7,458 nt of DNA from CAIJXV01 sp964497135 (GCA_964497135.1 CAZCDO010000191.1:1-7458), one strand, 5' to 3'; numbered from the stretch's first letter, positions 1-6,245 are shown. Numbers and translations are program-made. Notes: generated by a model not told the origin, from the sequence alone.

Positions 1-3
1 CAG

Positions 4-25
4 AGTCGGGCAGGAATGCCCGACT
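4..25. repeat. Perfect 9-bp hairpin with GGAA tetraloop
   Basis: The arms AGTCGGGCA and TGCCCGACT are exact reverse complements around the GNRA-type loop GGAA. No T-run follows on either strand, so it is not a textbook intrinsic terminator. Hairpins of this GGGCAGGAATGCCC style are, from memory, scattered between genes in Verrucomicrobia-like genomes, so I call it a dispersed intergenic repeat. It could still end or stabilise a transcript arriving from the left. Confidence 0.75.
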
Positions 26-91
26 TACTCCGCACAGCCCTATGAACATAAACTGAGTAGTGCCCGGTTGCCAGCCCCATCTTCCTCGTTC

Positions 92-120
92 TTGACCCGC
101 AGGCCCAAATTCAGCATACT
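92..120 (+). promoter_or_regulatory. Sigma-70-type promoter, probably leaderless
   Basis: TTGACC (92-97) and CATACT (115-120) match the -35 and -10 boxes at 5/6 and 4/6 positions with the ideal 17-bp spacer. Only six bases separate the -10 box from the ATG at 127, so the expected transcription start falls on or next to the A of the start codon. This agrees with the absence of any Shine-Dalgarno sequence before this gene. It is predicted from sequence only. Confidence 0.6.
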
Positions 121-126
121 TTCACC

Positions 127-699
127 ATGAATGCACATCCTGAAAAAATCATCGACAGGCTTAAACTGTATGGTCTGTATTTTCTACATTATACACAAGC
201 CCGGCCGCGGTCGGGACAACGCACGGCTCGGGCGCTGTTTCTGGGCGAAATCAAGAAACAGGCGGATTCCGTCTTGTTGACCGAACTGGTGAACCGCCCC
301 GGCGAGGGGGAAGCGTCCGTGATTGACCGCTATCTGGATATCGCGTTCCTGGCGTATCGGCCCGGAAATGGCCTCCCGGATAGCGTTCCTTCCAGCCGGT
401 ACGATGTGTTCTCGGTTTTCTTCTGTAATCCCGACGGGTTGCAGGATTTGAACGCGGACAACGTGATCCGTCTTCCCGCCGGTTACCGGATGAAACAATA
501 CGTAGACCGCCCGGACGCCCCGCATGGGGAACTGTTGCGGAAATTGCGGCGCATTGGCGAAGACAGCGGGTTGATCGACACCCACCTGACCCAAAGTTTC
601 CCCAAACCCGACGCCCGGTTGTCGACCACCCGAATCCGGAAACTGCATCAGGGCCTCACCCAATTGATCGAAAAGGCGAAACCCGACGCCGGCCTCTAG
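127..699 (+). CDS. Conserved-looking hypothetical protein, 190 aa
   Basis: I do not recognise this protein. It is a soluble, charged protein with no signal peptide, no transmembrane segment and no cysteine cluster (one Cys, in the VFFCNPDG stretch near residue 100). The N-terminus is aromatic-rich (LYGLYFLHYTQ, residues 14-24). The middle is a mixed alpha/beta-looking region with hydrophobic strands (DIAFLAY, DVFSVFF). The C-terminal third is basic and probably helical (ELLRKLRRIGEDSG; RIRKLHQGLTQLIEKAK). G/C-rich third positions favour this strand over the overlapping antisense frame. The ATG at 127 lies exactly where a leaderless start would be expected, and no Shine-Dalgarno sequence is visible. 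It converges on the amtB-glnK pair with a 52-bp gap and has no functional partner in the window. The reading frame is convincing; the function is unknown. Confidence 0.75.
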   Translation: MNAHPEKIIDRLKLYGLYFLHYTQARPRSGQRTARALFLGEIKKQADSVLLTELVNRPGEGEASVIDRYLDIAFLAYRPGNGLPDSVPSSRYDVFSVFFCNPDGLQDLNADNVIRLPAGYRMKQYVDRPDAPHGELLRKLRRIGEDSGLIDTHLTQSFPKPDARLSTTRIRKLHQGLTQLIEKAKPDAGL

Positions 700-751
700 C
701 TAGCACAGCGACAGCCTTATTGGGCAACGGATTGAAATGGAGCCGGGGAAA

Positions 752-1093
752 TCAACCGATGGCCACCCCTCCGGTCTCGCCGGTGCGAATGCGGGTGCAT
801 TCGTGCAAGTCCAAAACGAAGATCTTGCCATCGCCGATCTTGCCCGTGCGGGCGCCTTCGGTAATGGCGTCCACCGCGGGTTTTACAAAGGCGTCGTTCA
901 CGGCAATCTCAAGTTTGATCTTCTTGAGCAAATTGCCCGCCTCCTGATGGCTGCGGTAAACCTCGGCGACACCCTTCTGACGGCCGCGGCCCATCACATT
1001 CGAGACCATGACGAGGTGAATGTCCTTTTGTTCCAATAGTTGCAAGACCGGGTCGAGCCGATCGGGCTGAATGATGGCGATGATATATTTCAT
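752..1093 (-). CDS. glnK: PII nitrogen regulatory protein (GlnK-type)
   Basis: This is a 112-114-residue-class PII trimeric signal protein (113 aa) that senses ATP/ADP and 2-oxoglutarate and acts on targets such as the Amt channel. The E. coli numbering fits without gaps. Gln39 and Lys58 (2-oxoglutarate and Mg-ATP site), the loop TGKIGDGKIFV (residues 83-93, with Gly87, Gly89 and Lys90) and Arg101/Arg103 are all present. T-loop Arg47, which plugs the AmtB pore in the E. coli complex, is kept. The T-loop differs at position 51: the uridylylated Tyr is Glu (YRSHQEAGN, residues 46-54), and position 49 is His rather than the cyanobacterial phospho-Ser. Lys9 of the usual IIKP motif is Gln. AAAGGAG lies six bases before the ATG. 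It lies 21 bp downstream of amtB and is surely co-transcribed. I call it glnK rather than glnB because of that linkage. Confidence 0.95.
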   Translation of the reverse strand: MKYIIAIIQPDRLDPVLQLLEQKDIHLVMVSNVMGRGRQKGVAEVYRSHQEAGNLLKKIKLEIAVNDAFVKPAVDAITEGARTGKIGDGKIFVLDLHECTRIRTGETGGVAIG

Positions 1094-1114
1094 TTCAAAC
1101 TCCTTTCCGTTGCG

Positions 1115-2464
1115 TTAATCGATCATCGTGTAGGCAACCTCGCGGTGTTGCGTGAGGTCGAGGCCAATGCGCTCCTCCTGCTCCGTCACCCGCAGTCCCA
1201 TCAGCCGATCCACGAGCTTGAGCAGAAGGAAACTGGCGACGAACGAGAAGACCATCGTGATGACCGTGGCCTTGAGTTGAAGGAGGAACTGGGCGCCAGT
1301 CGAGTGGGTCACCAGGGCATTCACGCTCGAGCTGGCAAACAGTCCGGTGGCCAGCGCACCCCAGATGCCGCCCACGCCATGCACGCCGAACGCATCCAGC
1401 GTGTCGTCGTAGCCCAACCGGGCCTTTACAAAAGTGACCGAGATAAAACAGATGGCGGAGGCCCCGATGCCGATCGCGATGGCGCTCATTGGCGAGACGA
1501 AACCGCAGGCCGGCGTGACCGCCACGAGGCCCGCCACCGCACCCGTGATCATTCCGAGCGTGGTCGACCGTTTGTGGTGCAGCCAGTCCGCGATGGCCCA
1601 GGTGAGCCCCGCCGCAGCGGAAGCGATGTGCGTGGTCACAAAGGCATTGGCGGCAATGCCATCCGCCGCCAGCGAACTGCCGGCGTTGAATCCGAACCAG
1701 CCGAACCAGAGCATGCCGGCGCCGAGCACGGCCAGCGGCAGGTTGTGCGGCGGGGAGAGACGCCCCACGCGTTTGCCCAGAACGAGCGCCGCGGCAAGGG
1801 CACCCATGCCCGCGTTGATATGCACCACCGTACCGCCCGCAAAGTCCAGCGCGCCCCATTGATACAGGAAGCCGCCTCCCCACACCCAATGCGCCAGGGG
1901 CGAATAAACCAGCAGGGTCCACAGCAGCGTAAACAGGCAGAACGCGGAGAATTTCATCCGTTCAGCAAACGCCCCGATGATCAGCGCCGGCGTGATGATG
2001 GCGAATTTCAGTTGAAACGCCATGAACACCAGATGCGGGATGGTGGTGCCCGGCCAAGGTTCGCTGGTGACTCCCTTTAGAAAAGCATAATCGAGCTTGC
2101 CGATCCACCCGCCGTAATCCGGCCCGAAGGCCAGCGTATATCCCGCGATGACCCAGGCCAACGTCACCAGGCACATGGACATGAAACACTGCATCAGGAC
2201 CGAGAGGATGTTCTTCTTCCTCACCAGCCCTCCGTAGAAAAACGCCAGCCCGGGCGTCATCAACAACACGAGGCTGCTGCTGGCCAGCATCCAGGCCGTG
2301 TTGCCGGAATCGATCTTCGCCACCGGGGCAACCGGCGCACTCGCGACCGCCTCCGCCGCAATCGGCACGCTGGGCTCCTCCGCCCAAACCCAACCTGCCG
2401 TTCCGAAATGGAATAGTCCGACCAGCAACAACACCCCGACCACCCGCTTCATCACGTTTTTCAT
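1115..2464 (-). CDS. amtB: Ammonium transporter Amt
   Basis: This is an inner-membrane ammonium channel of the Amt/Mep/Rh family, 449 aa as precursor. A signal peptide (about residues 1-28, ending GWVWA) and an Ala/Pro/Val-rich linker precede the eleven-helix channel, as in many bacterial Amts. Pore residues are intact: the twin histidines His215 (VVHINAG) and His362 (GVHGVGG), Asp207 (LDFAGG), Trp195 (VWGGG), Phe259 and Ser263 (GFNAGS), and a Phe at about 154 in FQLKFAIIT for the outer gate. The C-terminal tail after the last helix (about 420-449) is the region that contacts PII in homologues. The start is supported by GGGAGG five bases upstream (2470-2475) and by the signal peptide. The gene is followed directly by glnK. 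A sigma-54 promoter upstream suggests induction under nitrogen limitation. Confidence 0.96.
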   Translation of the reverse strand: MKNVMKRVVGVLLLVGLFHFGTAGWVWAEEPSVPIAAEAVASAPVAPVAKIDSGNTAWMLASSSLVLLMTPGLAFFYGGLVRKKNILSVLMQCFMSMCLVTLAWVIAGYTLAFGPDYGGWIGKLDYAFLKGVTSEPWPGTTIPHLVFMAFQLKFAIITPALIIGAFAERMKFSAFCLFTLLWTLLVYSPLAHWVWGGGFLYQWGALDFAGGTVVHINAGMGALAAALVLGKRVGRLSPPHNLPLAVLGAGMLWFGWFGFNAGSSLAADGIAANAFVTTHIASAAAGLTWAIADWLHHKRSTTLGMITGAVAGLVAVTPACGFVSPMSAIAIGIGASAICFISVTFVKARLGYDDTLDAFGVHGVGGIWGALATGLFASSSVNALVTHSTGAQFLLQLKATVITMVFSFVASFLLLKLVDRLMGLRVTEQEERIGLDLTQHREVAYTMID

Positions 2465-2705
2465 GTCACCCTCCCAGTTGGGAAACTCAGGTTCGTATTG
2501 ACCTGCTCATCGGGATTAGCAGGCTCCGTGCCAGTTGGGCACAACGGCTTTTGAAAACGATATAAAGGGTGGATTGACAAGCGGTTGAAATAATTACGGC
2601 AACTGGAAAGGCGAATATCGATCAAACCTACGAACATCACAAAATTGTAATATTCGGCGGGTCACCTATACAAAAAAGTGAGAGGATGAAGGCCCTTACC
2701 GGCGA
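2465..2705. other. Intergenic region between zwf and amtB
   Basis: This 241-bp spacer is AT-richer than its surroundings. It holds the sigma-54 promoter and leader of amtB. The motif CCCAACTGG occurs twice on the minus strand (around 2474-2482 and 2531-2539), the second copy overlapping the -24 box. A T-run reads on the minus strand at 2672-2677 downstream of zwf but has no strong stem before it. No small gene or structured RNA is apparent. Confidence 0.6.
2518..2533 (-). promoter_or_regulatory. Sigma-54 (-24/-12) promoter of amtB-glnK
   Basis: On the minus strand the sequence reads TGGCAC GGAGC CTGCT. This gives the invariant GG and GC doublets with exactly ten bases between them and a full TGGCAC -24 element; the -12 element is CTGCT against the consensus TTGCA/T. 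Transcription would start near 2507 and give a leader of about 43 bases that contains the Shine-Dalgarno site. The -24 box lies in a 15-bp inverted repeat, GTGCC-N5-GGCAC (2528-2542). I see no clear NtrC-type enhancer in the 170 bp upstream. Confidence 0.75.
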
Positions 2706-4151
2706 CTATTCCCGACCGACTGCCGGCCCTTCACTCCCGATCGCATACGGCAGCGGCTCAACCCGCTGTTCCTCAAGCGCATGCAAAACCGGCGTAAAAA
2801 TATCCCAGGCGACCGCCAGCTCATCCGATCGAATGAACAAACTCCGGTCCCCTTTCATCACATCCAGCAGCAAGCACTCATAAGCATCCGGGATCTGCGC
2901 CGGAAACGCGGACGCATACCGTAAATTTAAATCGGTCGGCGCCAGTTCCATTCCCAATCCCGGCACTTTGTTCATCAGGCGCAACACCAAACCTTCATCC
3001 GGCTGAATCCGGATCACCAGTTCATTGGGTTCCAAACAGGTCCCTTCGGGCCCGCAAAAAATATTCCGGGGGACCGCCCGAAACCGGACGCGCACTTCGT
3101 TGCTTCGGCCGGCCAGGGCCTTGCCCGCCGTCATCACGAAAGGAACCCCCTCCCAGCGCCGATTCCGGATCTTCAACCGCACCGCCGCATAGGTCGGGGT
3201 CCGGGAATCCGGCGGAACCTGGGGTTCCTGGCGATACCCCGGCCAGGTCCGCCCGTTGCGTTCGGTCGCCGCATATTGGCCGATCACCACATCGTCCACG
3301 GTCAGCGGCAAAATGCTTCGGAGAAGCCGCACTTTTTCATCGCGCACCGCGTGGGCATTGTAATGGGTCGGCTCATCCATCGCCATCAGGGCCAGGATCT
3401 GCAACAGATGGTTTTGCATCACGTCCCGGATAATGCCATACCCATCGAAATACCCGCCCCGGGACCCGATCCCCTGCTCTTCCGACCAGGCGATCGAGAC
3501 CCGCTCGATGAACATGCGGTTCCATACCGGCTCGAAGAACAGATTCGCAAACCGCAGGACCATCAGGTTCTGGACGATCTCCTTCCCGAGATAATGATCG
3601 ATGCGATAGGTCTGGTCCTCGCGGAACACCTTCCCCATCTCCTCGACCAAAACATCCGACGTGGCCCGATCCCGTCCGAACGGTTTCTCGATCACCACCC
3701 GGGACCAACCTTCCCCGCCGCCGCATTCGACCAGTCCGGCATCGCCAATGGCCCGCGCCACATCCAGAAAAACGGTCGGCGGCACCGCCAGGTAAAACAT
3801 CCGGTTGGCCCGGACCGGGCCTTCCTCGACGCGCAAGGCCCGGTATAAATTCAAAATGCTGTCGGCCGAATCATATTGGCCGTCCTGGTAAAAACAGCAG
3901 CCTAAAAATTCGGCCATCCGATCCTCACAGCGGGAATCCGGCACATACCGGCAGGTCAAGTGTTCGCTCTCCATCTGCCGAAACGCCGCATGCGTCATCG
4001 GGGTTCGCGCAAAGCCGAAAATCCGGAATGGCCCCGGAATCAAATTCTGGCAATAGAGCGCAAACAGGGCGGGAATGATTTTACGCCGCGCCAGATCGCC
4101 CGAGGCGCCGATAATGACGATGGATAGGGTTTCGGGTTGTTCATTAGGCAT
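2706..4151 (-). CDS. zwf: Glucose-6-phosphate 1-dehydrogenase
   Basis: The cytosolic enzyme oxidises glucose 6-phosphate to 6-phosphogluconolactone and reduces NADP+; this is the entry step of the oxidative pentose phosphate pathway. The 481-residue product is the normal bacterial length. The N-terminal dinucleotide-binding fold carries GASGDLARRK (residues 15-24). EKPFGRD (155-161) and the substrate signature RIDHYLGKE (183-191) follow. Asp185 and the histidine in MQNHLLQ (about 248) correspond to the catalytic Asp-His dyad of the Leuconostoc enzyme. The frame stays open upstream to 4511, but homology begins at the ATG at 4151, which has CGGAGA (4157-4162) five bases before it. The gene begins 14 bp after the cysteine-rich ORF, so it is probably the third gene of the dsbD cluster. 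No gnd or pgl gene is visible beside it. Its stop is 241 bp from amtB, and no convincing terminator is seen between them. Confidence 0.96.
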   Translation of the reverse strand: MPNEQPETLSIVIIGASGDLARRKIIPALFALYCQNLIPGPFRIFGFARTPMTHAAFRQMESEHLTCRYVPDSRCEDRMAEFLGCCFYQDGQYDSADSILNLYRALRVEEGPVRANRMFYLAVPPTVFLDVARAIGDAGLVECGGGEGWSRVVIEKPFGRDRATSDVLVEEMGKVFREDQTYRIDHYLGKEIVQNLMVLRFANLFFEPVWNRMFIERVSIAWSEEQGIGSRGGYFDGYGIIRDVMQNHLLQILALMAMDEPTHYNAHAVRDEKVRLLRSILPLTVDDVVIGQYAATERNGRTWPGYRQEPQVPPDSRTPTYAAVRLKIRNRRWEGVPFVMTAGKALAGRSNEVRVRFRAVPRNIFCGPEGTCLEPNELVIRIQPDEGLVLRLMNKVPGLGMELAPTDLNLRYASAFPAQIPDAYECLLLDVMKGDRSLFIRSDELAVAWDIFTPVLHALEEQRVEPLPYAIGSEGPAVGRE

Positions 4152-4165
4152 GTGAATCTCCGGTG

Positions 4166-4453
4166 TTATCGAACTGGCTTCGCCCGTTTGACATTCGGGC
4201 TGACCGATCGCCGCTCCTCCCTCGCCCCTTGAGGGAGAGGGCGGGGTGAGGGGTTGAGGACTTGAGCTGTCACCCGCTGGGAGGTCTGCCGTTTTTTCCG
4301 ACACGCGCCGGTGCATTCCCGGGGTTTCTTTTTCCCATCCGTCGCGCCGCTTCGGATCCAGCCCCGGCAAATCGCACACCGCGCGGGCGGGCACCACTGA
4401 CAGGCCCGGCAATCGGGACAAGGATGTCGCTTTTTTGCCGCTGTTGGGCTCAT
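4166..4453 (-). CDS. Small cysteine-rich protein coupled to dsbD
   Basis: The 95-residue product has eight cysteines in its first 51 residues: Cys12, 15, 18, 21, 26 and 29 in the core CPDCRACQWCPPARCAIC, then Cys47 and Cys51. The CxxCxxCxxC-x4-CxxC spacing looks like a metal (zinc or iron-sulfur) binding knuckle or a redox-active thiol cluster; short proteins with this CPxCxxCQxC pattern seem familiar but I cannot name a family. The N-terminus is basic with no signal peptide, so the product is probably cytosolic. Its ATG overlaps the dsbD stop as ATGA, a typical translational-coupling junction, with GGGAG eleven bases upstream. Zwf starts 14 bp after its stop. The last third (about residues 64-84, PSPRPLPQGA) is encoded by a dispersed intergenic repeat, so the ancestral protein may have ended nearer residue 60. 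Other frames here are also open because of high GC. Confidence 0.6.
   Translation of the reverse strand: MSPTAAKKRHPCPDCRACQWCPPARCAICRGWIRSGATDGKKKPRECTGACRKKRQTSQRVTAQVLNPSPRPLPQGAREERRSVSPNVKRAKPVR
4215..4257. repeat. C/G-rich dispersed repeat with 7-bp hairpin
   Basis: CTCCCTC (4217-4223) and GAGGGAG (4231-4237) form a perfect stem with a 7-base loop, followed by GGGCGGGGTGAGGGGTTGA. Read on the minus strand it begins CCCTCACCCCGCCCTCTCCC, the style of a repeat found between genes in many bacterial genomes. Here it lies inside the 3' part of the cysteine-rich ORF, just before zwf, where the hairpin could affect mRNA processing or stability. Confidence 0.65.
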
Positions 4454-6048
4454 CGCGCCGGGGTCTCCCGCACAACCACATAAGTCGGCAAGCCCAACAC
4501 CTCATATTCATCCATCAGGGCCCGGGTGGCCGGATCCGACGGCTGTTCGGCCTGGAGTTTGACTTTGATGAACCGATCCAGCGCTTCGCGGACCGCCGGA
4601 TCCTGGAAGGTGGTCTTCTCCATCGCCAGGCAACTTTTGCACCAGGTGGCCCAAAAATCGATCAACATCGGCTTGCCCTCCGCCCGCGCCCGGGCAAACG
4701 CTTCCGGCAGTGAGGTCAGCCAGCCTTCCCGCATCGACTGTTCCGCTGCTTTCTGAACCGCCGCCCGGGCCGATTCGGAGCGGCTCCGAATCTGGTCGAT
4801 TCCCTGCCAGCCGTAATATAATCCGGCGGCCAGAATCACGGCGGCAAATACGCGCTTGATGGTTTCCATCCACGCGCCGGGCTTGGGCAGAAACGCCAGG
4901 CCCGCCCCGGCAAACGGCCAGGGCAAGGCCATACCCACCCCCAGGAGAAACGGCAATAACAAGGCCGCCCCCCAGCCCTGGGCATAGAGCGAGGCCGCCA
5001 AAACCAGTACGGCGATCACCGCCGGCGCCACGCAGGCGCCGGCCAGCAGGGCCGACACCACCCCCATCATCAGCGCCTGTCCATAAGCCATCCATCCTTT
5101 ATCGCTCCCCCCCGCCACCGGACCCACTTTCTGGAAACGGGATAGATCGAGATTGAACAAACCCAGCATTGCCGCCGCCAACCCGATGAAGATCACCGCG
5201 ATCCCCAGGTTAAAACCGGGCATTGCGTTCAGAGCCCCAAACCGCGCACCGGTCAACAGCACCGCCAACCCCAGGGCCCCATAGGCCCCCGCAATTCCCA
5301 ATCCGTAAAAACCACCCAGGAGAAACCCCCGGCCCCGATCGCCGGCGCGAATCCCGGCTCCAATGATGGCCAGGTTGATCGGGATCATCGGCAACACGCA
5401 CGGCGTCAGGTTCAACGCCAGACCGCCCACCAAAATCAACAACAAGGTCACCCAAATCCCGCGATGCGCCAAAGGATCGGATCCACTGCCTGCGCTTCCA
5501 TCGACCAACGACCGGTTCAAAAACTCAATGAACGGGGTCGCCCGAAGATAACCGGAAACCCGACCCCGGACAGTGAAATCGGCGGGACGGCTCCTGGTTG
5601 TTGTTTCGGGTGGCTCGGTTCCGCCCCCGGTTAGCGCTGAAACCCCACCCTGGTCATCCAACCGGAACCGGCGGGTCTGAGGCAAAAAGCACAATTCGTG
5701 ATTGCAGCCCTGATACTCGACCGTTAAAATCCGATTCCCTCCCAACCCGCCCTGGATCCGGTACACATCCGTGAAATCGTTGGTCAGCACCTCCCGCTCC
5801 TGATCGCTGAAATCATCATGAATGCGGCTGCGCAAAGCCAATTGTTCCGGCTTCACCTCCGCGCCGTCCACCCGGACGCCCAACACATCCGCATACAAGT
5901 AATGCTCCGCCGGAATCGTCCACATCAGGGTCAACCGTCCCGACCCATTCACTTCGGGCGCCCATTGGACTTCAACCCGGAAGGGGTCGGCGGACTGTGC
6001 GGCCGCCCACGTCACCAAGGCCAACCAGAGACTTATTGCAGTTTTCAT
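4450..6048 (-). CDS. dsbD: Thiol:disulfide interchange protein DsbD, shortened
   Basis: This inner-membrane protein passes electrons from cytosolic thioredoxin to periplasmic thiol partners. The 532-residue precursor has the three family modules in order. After a signal peptide (about 1-20) comes the periplasmic alpha domain with Cys115 and Cys120 (YQGCNHELCFLP). The transmembrane beta domain (about 197-415) has Cys217 (LTPCVLP) and Cys339 (AGACVAP). The thioredoxin-like gamma domain has Cys470 and Cys473 (FWATWCKSC) and the cis-proline in GLPTY (Pro521). These six are the only cysteines. The protein stops 11 residues after that proline, whereas E. coli DsbD continues for about 30 more, so the last strand and helix of the thioredoxin fold seem missing. 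The ATG at 6048 is preferred over an in-frame TTG at 6087 because it starts the signal peptide; it has no Shine-Dalgarno sequence. The stop overlaps the next gene by four bases. Confidence 0.92.
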   Translation of the reverse strand: MKTAISLWLALVTWAAAQSADPFRVEVQWAPEVNGSGRLTLMWTIPAEHYLYADVLGVRVDGAEVKPEQLALRSRIHDDFSDQEREVLTNDFTDVYRIQGGLGGNRILTVEYQGCNHELCFLPQTRRFRLDDQGGVSALTGGGTEPPETTTRSRPADFTVRGRVSGYLRATPFIEFLNRSLVDGSAGSGSDPLAHRGIWVTLLLILVGGLALNLTPCVLPMIPINLAIIGAGIRAGDRGRGFLLGGFYGLGIAGAYGALGLAVLLTGARFGALNAMPGFNLGIAVIFIGLAAAMLGLFNLDLSRFQKVGPVAGGSDKGWMAYGQALMMGVVSALLAGACVAPAVIAVLVLAASLYAQGWGAALLLPFLLGVGMALPWPFAGAGLAFLPKPGAWMETIKRVFAAVILAAGLYYGWQGIDQIRSRSESARAAVQKAAEQSMREGWLTSLPEAFARARAEGKPMLIDFWATWCKSCLAMEKTTFQDPAVREALDRFIKVKLQAEQPSDPATRALMDEYEVLGLPTYVVVRETPAR

Positions 6049-6055
6049 AGGTGAC

Positions 6056-6061
6056 AGAATA
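6056..6061 (-). promoter_or_regulatory. Possible -10 box just before dsbD
   Basis: TATTCT on the minus strand matches TATAAT at 4/6 positions and ends seven bases before the dsbD ATG. The expected -35 position, 17 bp upstream, holds only the weak TTTAAC. With no Shine-Dalgarno sequence present, a leaderless start is possible, but the match is marginal. Confidence 0.3.
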
Positions 6062-6125
6062 CAACCATAAAAAAGTCTGTTAAACAATCCGAATTAGTTC
6101 CAAAACACCTCGCTTAAAACCTTAG

Positions 6126-6178
6126 TAGAATAGGCTTCCAGCCTGTTTTATGGGGACGCAAGCTGGAAGCTTGCACTA
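6126..6178. repeat. Dispersed inverted repeat, TTCCAGC type
   Basis: The left arm TAGAATAGGCTTCCAGCCTG (6126-6145) and right arm CAAGCTGGAAGCTTGCACTA (6159-6178) pair at 15 of 20 positions, with a perfect 9-bp core GCTTCCAGC/GCTGGAAGC. The loop is 13 bases. From memory this is a common intergenic repeat in Verrucomicrobia-like genomes. It sits between the divergent dsbD and amidohydrolase genes, so it is not placed as a terminator. Confidence 0.75.
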
Positions 6179-6210
6179 CACTGAGTTGCTCCCCAACACA
6201 AGAAAATGCC

Positions 6211-6239
6211 TTGCCCCTATGGCCATCCCCTCCTAATAT
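6211..6239 (+). promoter_or_regulatory. Sigma-70-type promoter of amidohydrolase, probably leaderless
   Basis: TTGCCC (6211-6216) and TAATAT (6234-6239) each match the consensus at 4/6 positions with a 17-bp spacer. Six bases separate the -10 box from the ATG at 6246, the same geometry as at the 190-residue gene at 127. No purine-rich ribosome binding site lies before this ATG. Initiation on or near the ATG is therefore expected. Confidence 0.5.
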
Positions 6240-6245
6240 CCCCTC

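Noticed and set aside
184..663. Minus-strand open frame opposite the 190-residue gene
   Set aside because: It has no promoter or ribosome site, and codon third-position bias favours the + strand frame.
1040..2080. Long open frame opposite amtB (346 codons, + strand)
   Set aside because: Its product is Arg/His/Gly-rich low-quality sequence caused by high GC, and it lies antisense to a clear Amt gene.
2660..2705. Intrinsic terminator after zwf
   Set aside because: A six-base T-run is present on the minus strand, but no stable stem directly precedes it.
4152..4511. In-frame upstream extension of zwf by 120 residues
   Set aside because: G6PDH homology starts at the ATG at 4151, which has a Shine-Dalgarno site. 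The extension overlaps the dsbD end, is Pro/Arg-rich and runs through repeat DNA.
6049..6087. TTG start 13 codons upstream of dsbD
   Set aside because: The ATG at 6048 begins a good signal peptide. The extra residues would disrupt its N-terminus, and no Shine-Dalgarno site supports the TTG.
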